64,000 nucleotides of DNA from Molanna angustata (taxonomy: Eukaryota > Arthropoda > Insecta > Trichoptera > Molannidae). Shown one piece after another: positions 12,202-24,900 of the stretch. Location of the stretch: contig OY754986.1 in the NCBI GenBank assembly GCA_963576475.1, forward strand, positions 10,205,321-10,269,320. Direction: 5' to 3'. Each line of letters starts with the position of its first letter. The first letter of the stretch is position 1. The notes beneath the pieces are model-generated. The model ran no database searches. It saw nothing but the letters and a program-made list of their open reading frames with translations, and was not told where the DNA came from. A program made the translations under genes and the position numbers.

Positions 12202-12916
12202 TCAAATGGAGCACTCGTCGCTGTCTCGAGCGTAGTCCTCGTCTTCTTCGTCGCCGTAGTTCTTCTTTGGTGATTTGAGCTGATCTTTGCTGAAGATTCC
12301 GACCTTGTTCATGGCGGAGAGTTCCTTTTGGGGCACGGGTTGCCTGCCAGCGATCGCCTTTTCGTAATTGTCCGATATTTTGTTGATGACACTGCTCGTA
12401 AATGGCAGCCTGTTGAGGGGGTTTTCACTTAAACTAGCGGATTGTTTGACCGAAAATTCTGTGGGACTAGAAAGATTTTTTTGTGTGTCGTTTAAGAGGT
12501 TCGCATATATGGCGCCAGTGCGACCGTTTTCATTCTCGGGTGACAATTTACGTTGGGCAGTCATGTGGTTATATAAAAAGCTGTTGTTGCCGCTGTCCGA
12601 CATTTTACCCATGGAGCTGAGACTCAAGGATTTCTGATGGGGCGGCGATCTGTCGATAATTCCGTTCTTCGTGTAAGCCTCGCCCGGTTTGATCAATGTC
12701 GGAGTTCTGTAGAGGGAGGTCAGGTTGGCGTAGCCGCTGGTTATGTCCTGATGAAAGTTTGGATCCATTTTTGTTGGGGAGAAGAGGGGAGATTTGTCAC
12801 CGTGCCGGCTGGTCTGCGGGGCCACATTGACAATGCTGGCCTCCTCTATCATCTCCGTGGAGAGAATCTCATCTAGGTTGGGGGACAAACAGTCGTCGTC
12901 TGTCTCATCGTATGAG
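12202..12916 (-). CDS. PP2A B'' terminal exon, long disordered tail
   Basis: 715 nt ending in TGA at 12202-12204, acceptor TTTCAG at 12,917. Encodes about 237 residues rich in Ser, Asn, Pro and Asp with several S/T-P sites ([20 protein letters not shown]) and an acidic end ([17 protein letters not shown]). No domain is recognised. It looks disordered and phosphorylatable and is longer than the tail I remember for vertebrate PPP2R3A. It lies behind an 8.2-kb intron. Its GC content and open frame stand out from the flanks, which supports real coding. Confidence 0.85.
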
Positions 12917-15900
12917 CTGAAAATATTAAATTGATACATTGGAGATTACTCAAATCATCAATGAGCAAAAATAAATAAAATGGGTTAGTTACAGCGAACT
13001 ATATATTTGACACATATCTAACAAAAACAGTTATATTTTTATTTAATAAATCTCAAGAGGAGAGGTGGAATTAATTGTTTCATTGGAGAATCTTGAAAAT
13101 CATACATAAACTGATTCATAAAAAAATTCAGACATTTTATATGAATTGAGAATTAGTTATGTTTCATCTAAATTTTAAAATACCTAGGTTTGACAACATA
13201 GTCATTTGCCATATTTTATGAGTAATATGCACTCTTGAGAGGAAACCTATTATTAACTGGTGCAATTATGGTGAAAAAATATCTCAGGATTAAAGATTCT
13301 AAGTATTCAGTGTTAAGGGCCCCATACACGGTACGATCTGTCATTACGATCGATCTGAAGGAAATTGTGACGATCGATCGCATAAAAAATGCTGCCCTTA
13401 CACGAAGCGATTGGTTGTTACGATCGATCATTTACTTATTAGAAACGGAACGATAAAAACATGTCATCACGGAGAGAAACACAAATAATTCAGTACATGC
13501 CCTATTTTAAAAATGGAAAACGAACTTCTTTTCATTACCTATGTGGCGGTAAATTTAATTCGGCTACAGAAAAATAAACAGAAAAGAAAATCTAGAAAAG
13601 CATGGGTTAAGAAATGGCTATTAAAGCGAAATCAATATTCGCATGTAAATATTTTAAAGGAATTAAGGTTTCATCCAAAAGATTGGCACAACTACATGTA
13701 TGAGAATGGCACAACTATTGCTCTTTTAATAATTCAATAAATTCGATCAAATGATCGTTGCTCCATGTAGTCATTTTTAACACGGCGGGCGTTGGTCTGA
13801 GTGAGGCACTAGTCAAAGACACGCACGTGCAGCGCGTATGAAGTACGTAGTCAGACTGAGACAAAAATCGTGACGGTTGATCGCAAAGAGCCATACACTG
13901 TCGATTTATCGTTAGATTTGCATGATTGCATGGGTTTTTGTTGCGATCTCCGATATCGTCTTCGACCAAGTAAATCGTCAACGATATTGACATACACCAT
14001 CGATCCATTGTTTCGATCGGTCTGAAACGACGGATCTTACCGTGTATGGGGCCCATAAAAATGATAATTTTTGGTGGGAAAAACATTGTACCTATAATGA
14101 ATATAGACAACACTCCATTAGTTAGCCTAATGCCCTTTCTTATAGCACATATTTTGATATAAAAAATAATCTATAAAATTATACATTCACAGGACTTAAC
14201 CCTTAGAGAGACAAAGCCAAAAGTATTTTTTTAAGTTGTGGGGTAACCAGCGACAGGTGTGCATTACCTTATAAAAGGACCTAAAAAGGCACTATAAAGG
14301 CAAATAAATAAATTAATAATATACACATTTGGTACGGATCCATACCAGAAACATACTAAGGGTTAAAATTTTAGCAACCATCTTGATGTCTAACAAAATA
14401 TGACATTTATCAAAGCAAAAAACGAATATAAAGCTATGTTTATAATATATAATAAAGCAGTGAGTCAGGGTTTGAATCCTGCCTCTACCAATTTCTTTCA
14501 CCATTAAAACGAGAATTTTCTTAATTTATGGAATTAATGAGGACATATATTATTTACTTTTTTCAAAGCAAATTCATTCTTTCCATAAAATCTGTTTACT
14601 TCTTTGAATGCTTATATTTTCTAATAAATGAAATAGCCTTATTCTAGTAGCAATACAAATGTAAAGCTTTGCACAAAGCATAAAATTGCGTAGAATATGA
14701 ATTGAGACAGCACTTAGTACTGACACGTGTCATTATTTATATTTTAGATTGTTTTTGGACCAAGTGATTGGTATAAATAACAGCAAATAACTTGAGAAAT
14801 TTCAGAGGAGAGGGGGACAGTTTGTACAGATACCAACCAAATATAAAAAACCCAAATTTGTCTATTGCGCAGCCCGTATATCTCAAGTTATTTGCTGATA
14901 ACCATGGGTATAATGTTAAATATAACAAGTTGACACTATTTTAAGTCTTGTCACTGGGACTTGGACTGGACAAAACTTCGTGAAATCGTGTGCTTGAACC
15001 AGAAAGAATGAAAAATATCTAAAATATTTGTTTTAACCTTACAAAGTCTATTTTGCTTAATTGTAAATAAAGAAAAAATGATAATTGATTTCGCCTCAGA
15101 ATGAAGATGTATTGTTTCAACAATTATCCATTATTTTTTTGTTATATGGTGATTTAAATAATGTATAAAATAAAAAAAATCAATATAAAAATAAAATATA
15201 GCTATAACCATAGAATTATAATGTACAGAATCCGCGTGTAGTACAAATTTCGAATTCAAATGTATGCCAAGTTTTTTTTACATGTGTGTGTGAGGCGGTA
15301 GATTGGTTGGTCTACATGTAGGTGTGCGTATAGGTAGGTGTACGTATACTAGAAATTTGTCTGTTTTAGTTGGCATACATTCATTGCGCTGACTAGGTAT
15401 CTGTATCATATATAATCTAAGGCTATAACTAAAGATGATAATTAAAAATTATATGATATCTGTTTTGACAGAAATATTGTCAGCCAGAGACAAATCATAG
15501 ACAACCTAATGATAGATATTTTAATATTTTCATGACTTTTGTAAGTTGCATTAATTTATTGTATGGTATAATATACACGAAACAAAACGATAAATCTCCT
15601 TTCTTTAGGATGCTCAAATCGAAATGTTTACATTCATAAATATCATGCAATACTTCTATAACACATTCATGTTACTCTTTTTTTTGATAGATCATATCCA
15701 ATCCTTCATTCTAAGCATTCTTCTCTAATCATCGCATTTCATTCCCTTCTATGTTGTCCATTCATAATGTTGAAATTCATGCAAAACACATATTACCACG
15801 AGCAAGATGCACATATTCCACGAATATTCAAATCAAAGTCATAACTAAATTTGACAACTGATAGAGTACAAAATTTAATCAAAATGAATATAAGGAAAAA

Positions 15901-18900
15901 CATATTGTATGAGAAAAATTCAAAATGACACAAATATAAAAAAAAAAAATCAGTAGATATCATTTATATGCCCTAGATTTATCACGATTAATGCATAAAA
16001 AGAAAATTAATACTGTTTTCAAAAAGTACAAATTATTTTTTTTATAAATTTTACTGTTTTTTAGTATTGTTCATGTTCAAACTGTTATTGAAAAAACTTG
16101 GTGTTGCTTGAAATTAAATTTAAAAATACGTAACGGTGTGAAAGTAGGAATTATGTGAATTGGTTCATCACAAAGGTAAGTATTGATATATTAGAGCTGC
16201 TGGTCGGTCATTGCATGATAATTTATATAATTTTTGAAAAATTCATAATAAATTTCCTTTTTTTATAGTAATCCTTTTTTCATACTCAAAAAAACTAAGT
16301 TGGTATTCATTATAACAAGATTTTACTCATATTTAAATAATAAAAAAATATTTCCATAGATTTTTATGGAAAATGTTCCATTTCAAAAATATTCAGAAAC
16401 AGAGTTAACATCTCAGAAAACATTCTCTGTTTTGAATAATTAAAATTCAACAACGTATTTATTTCCCTGGAAAATTGTTTATTTGTGGATTGAATGTGAT
16501 CTAACTACCGGGGATAACTAAATTCTACAGATGCATATTAATCAAATTCAAAACAATATCAGACAGGTTAGACACATTTCTGTTCTCTTCGCATAGGTAC
16601 ACATCATGCAGCATACAACGTCAGTGTGACCAGTGGAAAAATCTTGTTTAATATTTATGGTAACCCAGACAAAAATAAATCCTCAGTTGTTCATATTTTC
16701 AATATAATAATAATTTTAATTTAAATAGCATGCAGATAAACGTGTCGATTTAATTTTAATTTACTGATATTGAAGACAAACCAAGCAAACCTTTTTGTGT
16801 AATGTAATTGAATTAAAATATATTTAGATAAAACGTTTGTGGTTTCACTTCCTTGTACCCTGTGCAAGAGGCAATTTTATTGCAAAATGGCAAAGAGAAG
16901 CAATGATTGCGTGTGAAATATGTTTAAATAAACTTAAACCTTGGTAAATAAATAAATCAAAACCCAGGAGTCAGCACAGAAGTCAAACGACTTACCACTA
17001 TACCATGGTGGTTAGCTTATCTTGTCTTAGCAATAACCATTGGCAGCACATTTCTTATTATTTCATTGACAATTAAAAGGAAAGAATTAAAAATTAAATG
17101 TTCAGCCAAATGAAATGAGATAAAAATGTATCTATTATTATAATTTCATTAGACTACAAGTAATTTTTGAAGACACAAATGAGTTTTTTTTAAATAAAAC
17201 TGAAGAGTTGTCAATGTCTGTTATATTCTTGTGTCTAATTTGTATTTATGTTTTTCCAAATGAATAAATGATTTTGCAGTACAGGCAACACTGATACACA
17301 ATGTCATATAAAGGTAATAGGTATATTGTTGTGATTTTTGAATGGGGTTCGTGTGATAGATAATTAATATTTATTTTAGGATTGGTGACGGCACAAAGCA
17401 AGCAAACACTTCTCATACACAATCTTGTCTTACCCTTGAATAGCCAGTCGATTCCTCCCCCTTCCTAATAATAAAATAAAAAAGAAATAAAACAAAACAG
17501 TCAAAAACATAACCTAAAAAAGTTGCACTTAAAAAAATAAAGTAAAAGCAAAATAATACCAAATTCAAATAAAATAAAATGAATGATTGAAATAAATTAA
17601 ACAATAAATACGTATTAACTATTAACCTTCTTTTAAAAACAATTTAAATACCTGCTAAACAAATGTGACATTGAAAGTTGCATTTTAAAATGTGAAGTTA
17701 GAAACAACTAGAATAAAATAGAAAGGTCAATGTAATCTGTTGTGTATGATTATGAAGTTTAATTGATTTATAATAATATAAACAAAATGATAAAAAAAAC
17801 ACAGAAGCCGAAACTCTTTTAGAATAGTCATAGGTTTAGCTGCAAAAAAAGTATAAACCGTGTCTCTAAAGATTCTATCTGTAGCTGTGTTTTAGATTTG
17901 GGTAAGGCCGAAGATTTTTCCATTCTTTTTCCAGAGTTTTTTCTTTTTATCAGCTAAGATATTTTTATCCTGTAGAATTGTAATTTAGGTAACAATTTAA
18001 GTTTGCAAAATATACAGCTATTAGATGATGATGATGATTAGCAGAGTCATTTATTTAAAATGAATTTCAAAGCCTTCACATTTTCTTACAAAAAATTGAT
18101 GTCCCAAGAACGCAATTTGGAAGCAATTAATAATGTGACAGATATTTTAAGTTAACTTTATAGTATTAAACATATGGTAATGTACGATAATTCATCTACT
18201 TAATGCATTATAGCAATATGTTTTAAGGTCTTTACACTAACGTCATTATCATGATTTTAAAATGTGTACTCAATTTTCATATTTTTTATGTTACGAATAT
18301 TGATAATAAACGTAGGTAATATTTTTTTTTTGGGAAATTAATATAATCAGCCAGGCAACCCAAAACAGTGCTGCCAAAAGAAAAATAAAAAAATCATATT
18401 CTTGTCTTTGAATTGTGTCACACAGTGGGTGCGTAAATTTTATCAGCTTAAGATAAAAATAAATATCAAATATTTTTAAAGTTTCATATAGGTACGCAAA
18501 GAAGACATATCGTGACTGTTGCGCAAGCGTATAAAGTGATCGCATAAACCAGCCGATGACAGGTCGTAAGCCCTGTAGGTGCCTTGAGTTCCTGGTTCTC
18601 CTATAATATTCCAACTTTGTCTCTTTTGAAATGTTAAAAATTTGTCAAAAAATAAATATTTTTATATTACGATTTTTTATGTTAATTAGATTCTATTTTA
18701 TTTATTTGTTCACCAAACCTAATATTGACCGAGTAAGCATATTTTAACACGTTAATCTGTTCAACTTAGAAATCACTAATATTTTGGTTTTATGTTACTT
18801 TCATGTTACTGTAACATAAAAGCATTTAGGTATGTATGGAAAAATCTATGGCCTACCCATTTATTTTCTTTAAAATGTAGGTGATTTTACTTAAGATTTA

Positions 18901-21900
18901 AATATACCTTTTTTTTAATCATTTATTTCTTCCGAGTTTTTGGAAATTTAGACAATGTCAGAAAATAATAAAAAAAATAATAATAAACACTTTCTTGTAC
19001 CCTGCACAAGTGGCGATTTAATTGCCATATAGCAATTTTTCACAACTAACCAGTGTTTAATGTAATATGAAACAATGAAATCAAAAAACAAAAGTGAATG
19101 AAAAATATAAACCTACGTTCTCAACACATACACATTCTGCCCTAAGATACGCACCTACACAAATTTTTACTTGGATAATACACAAAATATTATTTCAAAA
19201 GTCACAAACGATAAAAAAATAATTATGGGTTTAATAAAACTATATAAAATTAAAAATGAGTTAAACGACAAGCTAATATATTATGTAGTCTCTTGCAACA
19301 AACATTCCATTAGACTAATATTTTTACTTTTTAACACGGAGACAAGATATTACCAAACACATTCCTATATAAAGAACAGACTCACACTTACTTCTTGTCG
19401 CACTTTTAAATGCATCCATAATGACTGTTAGCGGTACGAAATTCAAACACACTATTATTATAAAATATTACTAACAGAGCACACAATATGACAAGATTTA
19501 ACATAATTCTGTAACTGAATAGTAGAACCATTGATTGGGATCATTCGATAGAATGTCTATCACTCGATACAACTTGACGTCAATCATCATTCGATAGAAT
19601 GTCTATCACTCGATACAACTTGAAGTCAATCATCATTCGATAGTCCTTGTCTATCACTTGATAGAATATGTTATATAACTCGTGAGAACTAGGTACTTAC
19701 TACCACTAATGAAAGTAAAATCTTTTTGATGGACCATGTCCATCACTTGATTATCACTCGATAGGCCTTTATGACTTGATAGAACTTGTTATCAATCACT
19801 AAATAGAACTGTGTACTTATGCATTGGGAACTGACTAATGAAACTCAAATATTTTTGATGGACTTTGTCACATTATACAACTAGGTATATACTGGCACTT
19901 GCGGAATTGCGAATTGATTAATTGAATTCAAATAGTTTCATAGGCCTTTGAAATCACATGAACACCATACGTTCTGTCACTTGATAGAACAAGTTCATCG
20001 TCACTCAAAAGAATTGTAACTATTATTAAAGTAACTATTGAATTGAATTGACAAATAGAACACAAATATTTTAAAAGAACTTGACTTTAATGTTTTAAAT
20101 GTTCAGATATAACTAAATAGGTCACTCATATTCAATCGACAATATTTGAAGTTCACAATTAACTGATGAAACTATTTCTCCGTTGCTCCAAAAACTTCTG
20201 TTTGCACTTCATCAAGTTGTAGGCCTTGTGAATTTTTTTACAACTATGAGGAAATAAATTGTTTAGTTAAAATAATAAAAATCCTACCTAATATTACTAA
20301 AGATCTCAACTGAGTATTACTTTTATTGTATTGGTATTACTTCCTTGAAAAGGAACAATGGTAAGTATTTTCCAAATCAATAGAAAAATTGAGTAAGAAT
20401 TTGAACTCATAATATATAATTAAGTACCGATAATCTAAAATAACGTGGAGTTCACAATACTAAACATATTTACTTTGTATAATACTTTTTTGCATGAGAT
20501 TTATTTTATTTGTATAGCTATACGGGCAACTAACAGGTACTATGTCACATATTAATTTAACATGTATCCATATTAATTTAACATGCACCCACAAGTTGCC
20601 ATATTCTGGAGGCACGGTATTTATCGTCTCACAGGTCCAGATCGAAAACACAATTAAAAACTGTGTCTCCGTCGGGAATTGAACCCGGAACTTTTGTCTC
20701 AGAAGTCAAATATTTAACCATCTAAGTCACGAAGAAACGTGAGGCTGACATTTTATAAGTTTTAATTTTAGAATAATTTTGTCAGTAATCGTTGATATAA
20801 TTTGTCGAAATATTAATATTTTACGTCATTTACATCATACTTACAGAAAAATTGCACGTCACATAACTAAACAAAGTTAATTTGAAGTTCGTCTAATGTA
20901 AATTAAGAAAATCACAAAACACAGCGTCTAAATTGGGTAAACTTGAAATTTTTATTTGTAAAATATGTATTAAAAATTGATCATTGTAATTACAAAGAAA
21001 AATAAATCATAGACACTTCCACATATAAAAGACATAAAAATAATATAAAGAAGTAAATAGTAAGTAACTTTCAAATAATTTAAAAAGTAAATAAATGTAC
21101 GTAATAATGATACTCACACTTGGTCTTGTGCGTCACTACCACCTTCCTCAGCCACTAACAACTCATATTCTTCGGCAGCAAATCTGTCCCACTCGGAAAG
21201 CTGAAAGAAAAAATCGTTAATATTCATTTGATACTGATTATAATAGCGCTTCCACTTTTTTCTATTATCATTGTATTCGGGTGTACCGTAAGAACCGGGT
21301 AATCGAAAATACAACAGGCAACAATAACATCATCTCAAATAGAACAGCAATGAGGTTCATCACCCATTCTGAATGTAGTGCCTTTTTAGTTTAGACGAGA
21401 CCAGTGTGTGTGGGCATAGAAGCGTATGTCGTGTTTCCTTTTACAAGGTTATGCACACTCGCACACCTGTCCCTGGTTACCCCACATTGTATATATGTTA
21501 ATCATCAAAAAATAAATATGTTGTCTAGAAAAACATGAGATTTTTTTCTACAGATAACTTTCTCTCACAAGAAATATTTTATAAAGATAAATTCACCTAA
21601 TTAGGACAACCAGAATAATATGCCTTTCATATTATTAATATTAGTTCAATAATTTAATACAAAACATCTTAAATAAAAAGTAAATACTTTTTTCTAATTT
21701 TTTGACTGCTAATTCTTGATGGAATTCCATTATCACTTATATAAAATTACTTAAAAATAAGAAAAAAACAAAACACAAATTTTTAACTTTTCTCGACTAA
21801 TTTAAAAATATTGACCACTGAAACGCGTCAGTGGTCAATATTTTCAAGTTAGTGTAAAAAAGTTAAAAAATTTATGTCAAGTAATTTTATATAAGTAAAA

Positions 21901-24900
21901 ATAAATACATTTTTTATCCACTAGAATAAAAATAACATGAAAAAACCACCAAAAACCTCATCTTGAATTCAAAAATGGCAGACCACATAAACGAAACTGG
22001 GTGCCTAGACATTGTGTCATTTAGCACAAGAAAAGATAACTCAAATGAATAAATGTGACAGTTGCCTGTCACTTCCATATATTGAGTTATCATCTTTTCT
22101 TGTGCTACAATGACATAAATGGCACGTTGTCTAGGGAGACAGGGCACAAATTTAATGGAAGCGAGGTAGGTATAAGCAATACATACAAGACAGAAATGGA
22201 CATAATAAAAAAAATCCCCCACTACCTCGCATAACATAGACTGATATACTTTGGACTAGTTTAAGTGAGAGTTTTATTTTTTTTAACATGTCTACGTAGG
22301 GGACACCAGCTATTAGGAAATGGGTCCATTTTACTCTTCCGAAGAAGCGCACTACGTAGCGTTGGGATGGGTTTGCAATCTAGAAAAGAGTTTATTAATT
22401 CAGATTTTAAAAAGACCCGGGTAGTACGAAGGTGGAAACACAGAATTCGGAAGATCATACCACAGTCAGGCTGCTGTATTAATAAAGGAGTTCGAGAAGC
22501 GACTTGTTCGAATATGTTGAAGGTCCACTGTGAATGGGTGCTGCAATTGAGTAAAGCGAGTGATTCTGTTGTGAGTGGGTGGAGGAGGGATCAAAGATGC
22601 AAGTTCTCCTGAGCAATTCGCGTGGTAAAGTTGCTGAAGATGGATGAAGTTCCGAAAATGTTCCAACATTAATTTATAAAAGTTTATTGGAAGTGAAAGT
22701 GTACAATTTTCGAATATTTGGTCAATATATACATCACTTTTTTAGTTTAATTTGTAATTAATATATAAGCAATCAGTATTGGACTGTTACAGACTATTAT
22801 CAGATTGTTTTTGAACAATTAGTGTGTTATTATTTCTATTTCATAATGAAGCTTCACCAAAAATAGTCCGTCTACAAACTTAATAAAATAAAACATCTAA
22901 GCTGTTTATCTCATATTATATTTCGTCGAGAGCTACCTATTTATTCCTATTAGCATATTATCAAGATTAGAGAATATAATAATAATAATAATGAATACTT
23001 CCTTGCACCCAGCGCAAGTGGCGAGTTTATTGCCGTATGGCAATTTCTTCCAACTAACCAGTGTTTCCACCCCAGAGAAGCAATATTTGCGTGAAAAATG
23101 AATTTAATTAAATTCTCTGCTGGGAATCGAACCCAGGACGCCAGCACAGAAACCGAACGGCTTACCAACCATATAATTGAATTTATAATTGGATTCTTCA
23201 AAGTAAATAGACATTTATTAATATGTAAATAAAATGAATGTATTACTTCTCTGCCTTCAGCATCGTGATCTCGCTGCGATGCAAACGGATCCCTCTGCTC
23301 GTGGTCCAGATATTTTTCCAAGTTGAAGAATGTGTCAAAGAAGATGGGTGTCATCTTGCACTTCTTGAGGTCAGACAGGGAGACCTTGTCTCTTTCCGTT
23401 GGTTGTACCATGTCCAACATCTGAAAACATTTGATCAATCAATGCATCAATATACTCTGCAGTTCTGATCTCAAATGGTGAACGAGTCAATGATGGGTTT
23501 GTATCAGTTACCTGATTTTCTATTATATCTTCAAAGGAAAATAATACTCTTATCAAATGTTCATAGAAAAACTACAGCATACACATCTCCTCTTAATATG
23601 AACGAAAGACAAAGAACTCTCAGGTCGGCAACAAACACAGCGATTGGAAAGGTATGTCAAGTAAATCGAGTAAATAAAACTAAATTCGGTGATCGTGCTT
23701 TTGCAGTGGCTGGTCCATCATCATGGAACGAACTACCCCACAGGCTAAGACAAGTAAATAATATTATGACTTTCAAAAAACGAGTAAAGACACACCTCTT
23801 TAGAAAATCACATGGAAATAACTCAAACTAACCTAACTGACCTGACTAACTGACAAACTTCAAATGGTTTCGATTCTAAATGTCTCATGGCATTAAATTT
23901 CGAATTTGTATCTGTTTAAATTAAGTTAATATTAAGGTCACTAATCTAGATTTTAAGATACCACTAACTCATGCAAAAACCAATGTAAAGCGCCCTTGAG
24001 GTGAGCTCTCACGAAAACGGCGCTATATAAATCGTCCAAGTATATATATATATATATGCAAAGATTCAAATCCTTCTCATTCATACTCAAGTTCCGTCTC
24101 ATAATCCAAATTTACCCTACCTTAATTCTCCTTACTATTTTTCCATTATTGTCAAACTTTTCTTATCAAAGCGTAAACATTAATAAAGGCTAGCGTCCAT
24201 AAAGGCGCAGCAGACAGAAGCGCACCAATTGGATTGCTGACATAACTGTCATTTGGATTTGTTGACAATTTTCCATAGAAAATAAAATACAATTTTTTTT
24301 TCGGCTTGGTAATCACATGCCTGGCTCGTATATGATTTTATTGAATGAAATTTAGAATGAATGTAAAATATATATCACATTAAAATATGTATAGCCTTTT
24401 CTAGGATATACATGTCATATCTTAATGCGAAATTTCATCCAAAATCATACAGCCGTTTTTGCACGATTGAGTAACAAACATCCAAACATTTATAATACTA
24501 TTGACATACTTCCACTGTCTAACTACGTAAAAATGTTGAAAATCTGCCCGAGGGAACGGTTAGTTCCAAAACTGGTAGCAATTGCAATTACGTGGTTTAT
24601 ACAAAGCAATAAAATATGGTTTATAAAAGAATTTAAAAGACAATTTTCCATAAAAAAGATGATATAACATCATCGTAGAAAATGCACATACAAAAATGAT
24701 ACATCTGATCGGATTTTGCCTCTCCTAGCAACGGCATCAGTATTCCGACGATCTGATGTGCGCACTCCGTCCGATGCCGATCAATGGATGCACTTGTATG
24801 GATTCCTATACAAAGAATTATAAAATCCGTCTGATGCGCTCCGTCCGTTGCACCTGTATTGACGCTAGCCTTTATAGTTAAACTTTCAATCTGATCTTTT

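Larger units (their letters stand above)
13317..14054. mobile_element. Non-autonomous PIF/Harbinger element, 738 bp
   Basis: Terminal inverted repeats begin GGGCCCCATACACGGTA at both ends, and the similarity runs about 30 bp inward. Near the ends the motif ACGATCGATC and close variants recur several times, as expected for transposase-binding sites. The interior carries the start of a nuclease gene on the plus strand and the start of a second gene on the minus strand, so the middle of an autonomous parent has been deleted. It sits in the last intron of the PP2A B'' gene. Flanks TAA/ATA do not give a clean 3-bp duplication. Confidence 0.8.

Noticed and set aside
12368..12876. Plus-strand frames opposite the last PP2A exon
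   Set aside because: Shadow frames; the minus strand has matching splice phase, stop and poly(A) signal.
23371..23556. Extension of the PP2A exon beyond 23,420
   Set aside because: A good TTTTCAG acceptor at 23,421-23,427 and the phase of the previous exon fix the boundary; the extra frame is intronic.
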